From positions 1 through 6,654 of the forward strand of contig JAGVIO010000107.1 of the NCBI GenBank assembly GCA_020056025.1: a DNA stretch of 6,654 bases. The letters run 5' to 3'. Source of the DNA: an archaeon. GTDB taxonomy: Archaea > Nanobdellota > Nanobdellia > Woesearchaeales > WJKL01. Each line of letters begins with the position of its first letter. Within the stretch, counting starts at the first letter, position 1. Positions 1-4,974 of this stretch are shown here, in pieces. A program made the position numbers and the translations under genes. The notes below the pieces were generated by a model. It was not told where the DNA came from, did no database searches, and saw nothing but the letters and a program-made list of their open reading frames with translations.

Positions 1-1
1 C

Positions 2-3000
2 AACACAGGCCTTATTGCAGGCGAGGTTGGACAGACACTGAACTGCAGCGCAGCTGGCTGCAATAAATGGGACAATATAACCTGCGAAGCAGTTCCTTAC
101 GACGGATTTGAAAATGGAACTGCTGTTAATGGAACAAGACATATTTCTGGATTTGCTCCTCTTGTATCCAATCTTCCAAATATAACTTTTGATGAAGACT
201 CTTTCAATGATTCAACAAATCTCAGCAATTATGTATATGATATAGATACCAATGCAAGCGATATAAACTGGAGCTATGGTGGAGATACAGTGAACCTGAC
301 AATTATGATAAGCAATGCAACCAAGCTCATCAATGTCTCTGCTGATACAAACTGGTTTGGAATAAGAAATATTACTCTTACTGCTATTGATACAGACGGG
401 CTGACTGGAACAAACAGCACATTTGTTGTCGTGTATAATCTCAATGATGTTCCGACATGGACTACAATAAATGTTGATCCTACTGGAGCAAAGTTCAATA
501 CAACAATAACAGTAAGCTCTGCCGGAGCAAATGATCTTGATGCGGATAACCTTACATTGAGCTGCGGAGAAACTGACTTTAACTGGAACCTGTGCAATTC
601 AACTCCTTCACAGCCTGAGATATCCTGCAGCTTTGCATCGCCTTGGGCAGATGACAGCTCCAGCCATTCGATATACTGCAGGCTGTATGACAATTCTTCA
701 TTCTCGACAAGAAGGATATGGAGCAATTATACTTCAGATAATACTCCTCCTTTAAGAGGCAGCATAGTTTCTGTTGAAGGAGATACTGTGCAGAAATACT
801 GGGATATTGACGATGACAACAATACTGTCGTGATTGTTGATTATAATGAGACGCAGATTAGATGCAGGTATGGAAGCGCTGACAGTGTTTATGACTCGCT
901 GCCTTCTGTACAGGAATGCACTGTTGCAGGAACAAGAGTGTGGTGCAATGTGTGGAATGCTACATTGGCGCAGTTCAATTCAACTACAAAATACATAATC
1001 TGCGAGGATTCATTTGGAAATGACCAGAATGTTTCTGAGAATATCGATGTTACATTTGGCCTTGACTGGACAATGCCAGGAGTAAGCGATGATTTCAATG
1101 GCCAGATACAAGTGCCAGGCTATCCGCTCAATCTGACAATAAATGACATTCCTACTGGAACTGTTGTAACTGCATATTACTGCAATGATACTGTTTCTTG
1201 TGTGCCAAGCATATTATGGGTTGGAACAAATGGAAGCGTACAGACAATTGCATTGTGGCAGAGAGGATCGCATTATGTCAGATGGAATGCTTCTGATGAA
1301 GCTGGAAATATCAATTCGACAATAGGGCAGACAATTGTCCTGATAAACAGGCTGACTGCTGTTTCTGGCCAGGCTTATACAAATTTGACTAACCATACTT
1401 TCCTTGCTGCTGTGAATGCATCTGATCTTGATGGGCAGGCAATCGGCTGCACGCTGCTGCACAGGGTGAACGGAGTCGGAGCATATTCTGCAAAGACAAT
1501 GAGCCTGGTATTTGGGATTGCTTCGAATGGCACTTTCATCGGAAATATCTCTGCTGCTGACGGATATTTCATGGACGATCTGATTGAAACTTATGTTAAT
1601 TGCACAGATGGGCTGGAGAATGTTGTAACTGGAACAGGAACTAATATGTATGCGAATGTGCTGCCTATATTTACCTCTGCTGACGACGGAATCTCTGTTG
1701 TAAAAGGAGGAGCCAATATAACAATAACAACAGTTGCTTCTGACGCTGACAATGACATATTGTATCTCTATGTCTGCAATTCGACTGCAGTCAATTTCTC
1801 AGGTTGCATCGATACAGCTTACTGCCAAAATATAACTTCTATCTTAAACCCTAGCTGCATCATGACAACTGAGGTTGCCGACGGGCTGCATTACTGGCAT
1901 GCATTCCTCTATGATTATGTGAAAGGAATGGCTGTTATGAATTACAGTGTTGAATACAGGTCTGATTCAACTGCACCGAATGTGACTCTTGAGATGCCTG
2001 CTGATCTGCTCAATACCTCGAATACAAATGTACTGTTTGTCTTCAATGCGGTTGACAACAATGCAAGCACAATGAACTGCACACTTTATCTGAACGGAAT
2101 TTCTGCTTATAACAATGGAACTGTTCTGCCAAATGCAAATGTAAGCTATACTTCAAATCTTGCTGAAGCTAGATATTCATGGCATGTGAACTGCTCTGAT
2201 GCAGTCGGAAATATTGGGATGTCTGCTTTGCGCAATTTCACTGTTGATATAACTGCTCCAAACTCGACGATACTGCTGCCTGCTGATTACGGAACTGTGT
2301 TCAATTCTCCTTACAATGTAACTGTATCTGCTGATGACAATGAGATGGTGCAATATGTTGAGATAAATGCAAGCGGACAACTGTATAACGCAACCACAAA
2401 AGATACAGGAGGGAATTTCACATATCCTTGGCAGCCTTCTGACGGGAAATATACACTTTCGTCTGCTGCTGTTGATTATTCTTTGAACAGGGAGACTTTG
2501 ATAGAATATCTGACTGTGTATACTTATGCCAATTCAACTGTATTGGGTTCAAATCTGACAAATGCAACAATATATTATTCAAATGTCTCTAACTCAACAA
2601 TAACTGATTCGACAATATATTATTCCAATATCTCAAATTCAACAATTGTAGGGGATATAATCTGGAATGCTACAATAAATAATTCAGATGTGTATTATTC
2701 AAACATCACAGGAGAGATGCTCATTGATTCTGATGTCAATTACTCTGAGCTGATCAATGTGACTGCTGTGAACTGCACAATATTGAACTCGAGACTGAAC
2801 AATACAGCGTGCTATAACAGCACTATCATCAATTCAACTGGCTATGGGCTGTACATTGATCCTTCTACATTTATCAATTCAACATGCTATGGGCCATGCA
2901 TTGTTATAGATTCAAAGGTCTTTAATTCAATTGTCAATAATTCAAACATCACTTCATCAAATGTGTCTGACAATAAATTGTTCGGAGTTGTGCTTATTGA

Positions 3001-4867
3001 TGCATTGTCTGCCAATATAACTAATGAGAATCTGTATTCTGGAAGAGCAGGATATTCTGGATATAATTATACAATCGGAATGCCTGTTGGAAGTCCGCTT
3101 ACTGTACCATGGACATTGCAGAACATTTATGCTGCCTGCGGAGATACTGTTTGTGCTGGTTCAAATAGCTGCGGAAATGACAATGTAAACCCTAACTGCA
3201 ATTATGACTGCGGAGCTTGTCCTGTTGTGGCTGCTGCTGGAGGAGGAGGCGGCGGTAGAAGAGCATGCACTTCAATCTGGGACTGCACTGCATGGACAGA
3301 ATGTGTCAATTATCTGCAGACAAGGACATGCGCTGACAGGAATTACTGCACTACGCCTACTGGTGAAAAGCCTGCTGAAGTTTCTAGCTGCGGATGCGAA
3401 GAAGTTTGGAGATGCTCTGACTGGCTGCCTGTTACATGCCCTTCAGACGAAAAGCAGACGAGAAACTGCATTGACCTAAATGGCTGCGGGACAGTTTTGC
3501 TAAAGCCAGATGTTGAAATGGATTGTGTTTATGTTGCTCCTGTTGCTGTGCCTGCTGAAACCTGCTCAGACGGAATATTAAATCAGAATGAGGAAGATGT
3601 TGACTGCGGCGGAGTATGCTCGCCTTGCATTGAAGTGCCTGTTGCTGTCAAGCCAGAATTCTGGCAGATCACAAAAGAATGGATTGCTGCTGCTTATGGC
3701 AAAGTTGCTTATGTGGTTAGCGCTGTTTATGATATGGCTAAGACAGCTATATTTGCGACTGGAAGATTTATAGCAGATGCTGCCAGCATAATTGGAAGAT
3801 CTATAGCCGGCGCTGTCAATCTGATTGGCTCAGTGTACAGCTCTGTGATACAGTCAATTGCTGAGATCGGAAAATTCGCATTTGAGATTTTAAAATCAGG
3901 CAGCCTATGGTTATCAAAGATAGTTATCGTGTTTGCACAATCTGCTGTGGAATTTGCTAAAGCTGCTTTTGAATTCATATTGTCTATAAGCCTGATGACG
4001 TGGCTGTTTGCATTAATATTAATTGCAGTTGCCCTTAGCTCATATTATGGAATAAAAACATATGAAAGGCATGTATTCAAATACGAAGGGCCTTCTGAAC
4101 TGAAGCTGAAGAGGGAGATTGTAAGAAATGAAGACCTCAGAAGAAGAGATGCTGTCAGAAAACTAAAGCAGGAAGAAGCAATTGAAATGCGCAGAAAAGA
4201 AGCTGTAAAGAATTATTCACAGAAATTGGACAGTTTCCTTTCAACTGCTGTAAGGAATGGATACAGCCAGGAGCAGGCAACTGAAATGCTTGCGTCTGCC
4301 AAATGGCCTTCTGAATTTGCTAAGAACTATGCTGCAAGCTATTATGCAAAGAACAGCGGATTGGTTGAGGAGATAAGGGAGAGGCTGTCTAAGCAGAAGG
4401 GCGAAGATGAAGCAAAGAGCAAGATTGAGAAATATGAAAAAGAGATTGGCGATGGAAAATTAGCAAGGCAGGGAGAAAGATATCTTACACTTGCAAAGAA
4501 AAAGGTTGATGCTGAGAAACTGAAAAAGAGACTTGAGAAGAACAGGATGAAGTTTGAGGAAGAGGCTAATTTGAGGTTGAAAGAAGTTTCGTTGGAATCT
4601 GATAAGCATTCTGAAGAATTGCAGAAGATGCTTTCAAAGATTGATGGCAAGCTTCAGAATTCAGAAGAATATCTCACGAAAGAATTGCCTTCAAAATATG
4701 CAAAGCCTGGCTCGAAGAAAGAATTCAAGCTGAGGAAGAAGAAGCTGGAGAGCAAACTGCCTTTGGTTGAGAAAGAAGCCCAGGAGAATATCTCGCTTTT
4801 GGACAAGCAGATGAAATCAATTGAAGAGAAGATGAAGAAGGTTGGGGAGAGGAAGAAATATTTATGA
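2..4867 (+). CDS. Giant type I membrane surface glycoprotein with Ig-like domains, pentapeptide repeat helix and cytoplasmic coiled coil (5' partial)
   Basis: The frame is open from the left edge to TGA at 4865-4867, giving 1621 visible residues; the signal peptide and true start lie upstream. Residues are numbered from base 2. Visible order: cadherin/Ig-like domains (1-843), pentapeptide-repeat helix (844-999), Cys-rich stalk with TSP1-like units (about 1044-1209), amphipathic region (about 1232-1330), one membrane helix (1325-1349), and a Lys/Arg/Glu-rich coiled coil (1351-1621). The positive-inside rule and the sequon distribution put the N-terminal mass outside the cell and the tail in the cytoplasm. 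About 75 N-X-S/T sequons lie in residues 1-1030, suggesting a heavily N-glycosylated archaeal surface protein. Adhesion, S-layer-like or receptor roles all fit; no catalytic motif was recognised. Its stop codon overlaps the start of the next gene. Domain types are family-level recognition by eye; the overall function is unknown. Confidence 0.9.
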   Translation, partial: NTGLIAGEVGQTLNCSAAGCNKWDNITCEAVPYDGFENGTAVNGTRHISGFAPLVSNLPNITFDEDSFNDSTNLSNYVYDIDTNASDINWSYGGDTVNLTIMISNATKLINVSADTNWFGIRNITLTAIDTDGLTGTNSTFVVVYNLNDVPTWTTINVDPTGAKFNTTITVSSAGANDLDADNLTLSCGETDFNWNLCNSTPSQPEISCSFASPWADDSSSHSIYCRLYDNSSFSTRRIWSNYTSDNTPPLRGSIVSVEGDTVQKYWDIDDDNNTVVIVDYNETQIRCRYGSADSVYDSLPSVQECTVAGTRVWCNVWNATLAQFNSTTKYIICEDSFGNDQNVSENIDVTFGLDWTMPGVSDDFNGQIQVPGYPLNLTINDIPTGTVVTAYYCNDTVSCVPSILWVGTNGSVQTIALWQRGSHYVRWNASDEAGNINSTIGQTIVLINRLTAVSGQAYTNLTNHTFLAAVNASDLDGQAIGCTLLHRVNGVGAYSAKTMSLVFGIASNGTFIGNISAADGYFMDDLIETYVNCTDGLENVVTGTGTNMYANVLPIFTSADDGISVVKGGANITITTVASDADNDILYLYVCNSTAVNFSGCIDTAYCQNITSILNPSCIMTTEVADGLHYWHAFLYDYVKGMAVMNYSVEYRSDSTAPNVTLEMPADLLNTSNTNVLFVFNAVDNNASTMNCTLYLNGISAYNNGTVLPNANVSYTSNLAEARYSWHVNCSDAVGNIGMSALRNFTVDITAPNSTILLPADYGTVFNSPYNVTVSADDNEMVQYVEINASGQLYNATTKDTGGNFTYPWQPSDGKYTLSSAAVDYSLNRETLIEYLTVYTYANSTVLGSNLTNATIYYSNVSNSTITDSTIYYSNISNSTIVGDIIWNATINNSDVYYSNITGEMLIDSDVNYSELINVTAVNCTILNSRLNNTACYNSTIINSTGYGLYIDPSTFINSTCYGPCIVIDSKVFNSIVNNSNITSSNVSDNKLFGVVLIDALSANITNENLYSGRAGYSGYNYTIGMPVGSPLTVPWTLQNIYAACGDTVCAGSNSCGNDNVNPNCNYDCGACPVVAAAGGGGGGRRACTSIWDCTAWTECVNYLQTRTCADRNYCTTPTGEKPAEVSSCGCEEVWRCSDWLPVTCPSDEKQTRNCIDLNGCGTVLLKPDVEMDCVYVAPVAVPAETCSDGILNQNEEDVDCGGVCSPCIEVPVAVKPEFWQITKEWIAAAYGKVAYVVSAVYDMAKTAIFATGRFIADAASIIGRSIAGAVNLIGSVYSSVIQSIAEIGKFAFEILKSGSLWLSKIVIVFAQSAVEFAKAAFEFILSISLMTWLFALILIAVALSSYYGIKTYERHVFKYEGPSELKLKREIVRNEDLRRRDAVRKLKQEEAIEMRRKEAVKNYSQKLDSFLSTAVRNGYSQEQATEMLASAKWPSEFAKNYAASYYAKNSGLVEEIRERLSKQKGEDEAKSKIEKYEKEIGDGKLARQGERYLTLAKKKVDAEKLKKRLEKNRMKFEEEANLRLKEVSLESDKHSEELQKMLSKIDGKLQNSEEYLTKELPSKYAKPGSKKEFKLRKKKLESKLPLVEKEAQENISLLDKQMKSIEEKMKKVGERKKYL
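155..456 (+). other. Cadherin-like / Ig-like domain, first complete one in the window
   Basis: Residues 52-152 begin APLVSNLPNITFDEDS and end near YNLNDVP. Between these lie the landmarks ADTNWFGIRNITLTAID and TDGL. This is the pattern of the cadherin-like 'dual action'/tandem repeats (Cadherin_5/Big_9-type) common in surface proteins: APxxxxIPxxxFxED at the start, W.G..N.T..A.D.DG in the core, and NDxP leading into the next domain. The family is recalled, not searched. The domain carries about ten N-X-S/T sequons. Bases 2-154 encode the tail of a preceding domain with Cys pairs. Confidence 0.7.
457..1963 (+). other. Array of divergent Ig-like extracellular domains
   Basis: Residues 153-654 form an all-beta-looking, Asn/Thr/Ser-rich chain of roughly five domains of about 90-110 residues. 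Domain edges are unclear by eye. Recurrent marks are W..N.SDEAGN (near 1280-1316), NCTDGLEN (near 1600-1620) and a Cys-containing SDADND..YLYVCNST unit (near 1738-1790) followed by paired Cys. These resemble Ig-like repeats of DPANN archaeal surface proteins, in which a Cys pair in neighbouring strands is typical. No enzyme motif is visible. The role is probably spacer, stalk or adhesive surface. Confidence 0.55.
1964..2530 (+). repeat. Two consecutive related Ig-like domains (D-x-TAPN repeat)
   Basis: Two adjacent units of 94 and 95 residues begin with matching signatures: DSTAPNVTLEMPAD at 1964 and DITAPNSTILLPAD at 2246. The first contains the NCTLYLNG and W..NCSDAVGN landmarks of archaeal Ig-like repeats. 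The second has W...DGKYTLSSAAVDYS in the equivalent place. The second unit leads directly into the pentapeptide helix. The pair looks like an old tandem duplication that has since diverged. Confidence 0.65.
2531..2998 (+). repeat. Pentapeptide-repeat beta-helix, about 31 pentads, Ser/Asn/Thr variant
   Basis: Residues 844-999 fall into a five-residue register read as x-S/A-T/N/D-I/V/L-x. The opening units are NSTVL, GSNLT, NATIY and YSNVS. Twenty-five pentads run from 2531 to 2905; one extra Ile codon (2906-2908) follows, and six more pentads (DSKVF to GVVLI) run to 2998. The middle aliphatic residue and the small residue two before it match the inward-facing positions of the A(D/N)Lxx pentapeptide family, which folds as a four-sided right-handed beta-helix. 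Here Ser replaces most of the usual Ala, and the outer positions are rich in Asn and Thr, giving about 20 sequons. Four pentads per coil would make a rod of roughly eight coils. Some pentads are degenerate, for example GLYID and NTACY. Confidence 0.75.
2567..2647 (+). repeat. 45-nt imperfect direct DNA repeat inside the pentapeptide region
   Basis: Bases 2567-2602 and 2612-2647 match at about 31 of 36 positions (hand alignment) with a 45-nt period, which equals three pentads (TIYYSN..SNSTI). A third partial copy of the tattattc core lies at 2693-2700. Most differences are synonymous or conservative. This suggests the helix grew by in-frame duplication of multi-pentad blocks. Confidence 0.65.
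3131..3628 (+). other. Cys-rich stalk: CGD motif, Ala3-Gly6-Arg2 hinge, two thrombospondin-1-like units and SDGI...DCGG motif
   Basis: First comes a Cys cluster beginning CGDTVCAG and ending DCGACP (about 3131-3226). A low-complexity hinge AAAGGGGGGRR follows (about 3230-3262). TSP1-like unit 1 (3266-3349) reads C..IWDCTAWTEC, then QTRTC and NYC. Unit 2 (about 3389-3526) reads VWRCSDW, then TC and KQTRNC. The segment 3563-3628 holds CSDGILNQNEEDVDCGG and C..C. The poly-Gly hinge followed by W.C..W..C....Q.R.C is a combination I associate with Woesearchaeota-type surface proteins. The Cys spacing suggests stacked, disulfide-stabilised small domains. No sequon occurs here, unlike everything before it. 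Confidence 0.7.
3695..3991 (+). repeat. Long amphipathic juxtamembrane segment with apparent 11-residue periodicity
   Basis: Residues 1232-1330 are Ala/Ile/Val/Ser-rich with regularly spaced charges and no Cys. They divide into nine 11-residue blocks. The clearest are GRFIADAASII (3761), GRSIAGAVNLI (3794), GSVYSSVIQSI (3827) and AEIGKFAFEIL (3860). The last blocks run into the membrane helix. Undecad repeats are typical of amphipathic helices that lie on lipid or pack as right-handed coils. Because it lies on the predicted outer side of the membrane, a collar on the outer leaflet is possible. Block boundaries were set by eye. Confidence 0.45.
3974..4048 (+). other. Single transmembrane helix
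   Basis: Residues 1325-1349 run from FILSISLM through TWLFALILIAVALSSYY and carry no charge over about 25 residues. The following segment is KTYERHVFK and then strongly basic, which predicts an outside-to-inside orientation for the chain (type I). Confidence 0.85.
4052..4864 (+). other. Cytoplasmic Lys/Arg/Glu-rich coiled-coil tail with a GYS...WP helical motif
   Basis: About 271 residues follow the membrane helix. They are dominated by Lys, Glu, Arg, Leu and Ala with heptad-like spacing, for example near KLKREIVRNEDLRRR and KKKVDAEKLKKRLEKN. Around 4256-4345 there is a non-coil insert, NGYSQEQATEMLASAKWP. It resembles the short GYSxEExxxxLxxxGWP helical motif I recall from cytoplasmic parts of DPANN archaeal proteins, here with Lys in place of Gly before Trp. 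The tail could oligomerise, tether to cytoskeletal or nucleoid components, or act as a signalling rod; none of these can be chosen from sequence. Confidence 0.7.
4844..4867 (+). promoter_or_regulatory. Ribosome-binding region and ATGA stop/start overlap
   Basis: The purine run GGGGAGAGG (4844-4852), containing GGAG and GAGG matches to the archaeal anti-Shine-Dalgarno, ends 11 nt before ATG 4864. The ATG shares its last two bases with TGA 4865-4867 of the upstream gene, the usual layout for termination-reinitiation coupling. A second in-frame ATG at 4894 would also leave a usable signal peptide but has a weaker purine stretch upstream, so 4864 is preferred. Confidence 0.65.
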
Positions 4868-4974
4868 TTAAACTGCTTAAAGAGAATAACAGGATGAGAA
4901 AATCAGAGCATGCATTAATTTTAGTATCCTGCTTTCTTGCAGTATTCTTTTTCAGCATGATGAATGTTTCTGCA
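4864..4974 (+). other. Signal peptide of the second protein
   Basis: The N-region has Lys3, Lys6, Arg10, Arg12 and Lys13. The hydrophobic core ALILVSCFLAVFFFSMM covers residues 17-33. The likely signal peptidase I site is V-S-A|E after Ala37. Cys23 lies inside the hydrophobic core without a downstream lipobox arrangement, so a lipoprotein is unlikely. Confidence 0.8.

Noticed and set aside
290..292. GTG at 290 as the start of the first gene
   Set aside because: The same frame is open upstream to base 2 and encodes the first half of a cadherin-like domain (from 155), so the GTG is an internal Val codon and the true start is outside the window.
2531..2998. Reading the NST-rich region as a CRISPR-like or satellite DNA array
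   Set aside because: Repeat units are short, diverged, always multiples of 15 nt and preserve a protein pentad pattern with mainly synonymous changes; there are no spacers of constant length.
3204..3773. Forward open frames at 3204-3479 and 3588-3773 in another frame
   Set aside because: They lie inside the Cys-rich stalk and juxtamembrane coding sequence, have biased Leu/Ala composition from the shifted frame, and show no domain or ribosome-binding site.
4342..4650. Reverse-strand frame of about 100 codons opposite the coiled coil
   Set aside because: Its Ser/Phe-rich product is the usual antisense shadow of Lys/Glu-rich codons. The other reverse-strand frames (such as 274-726, 4725-4988 and 6204-6461) are likewise antisense to clear coding sequence.
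4864..4896. ATG 4894 as the start of the second gene
   Set aside because: It would still give a signal peptide, but ATG 4864 has the better purine-rich upstream run and the ATGA overlap. It remains a possible alternative.
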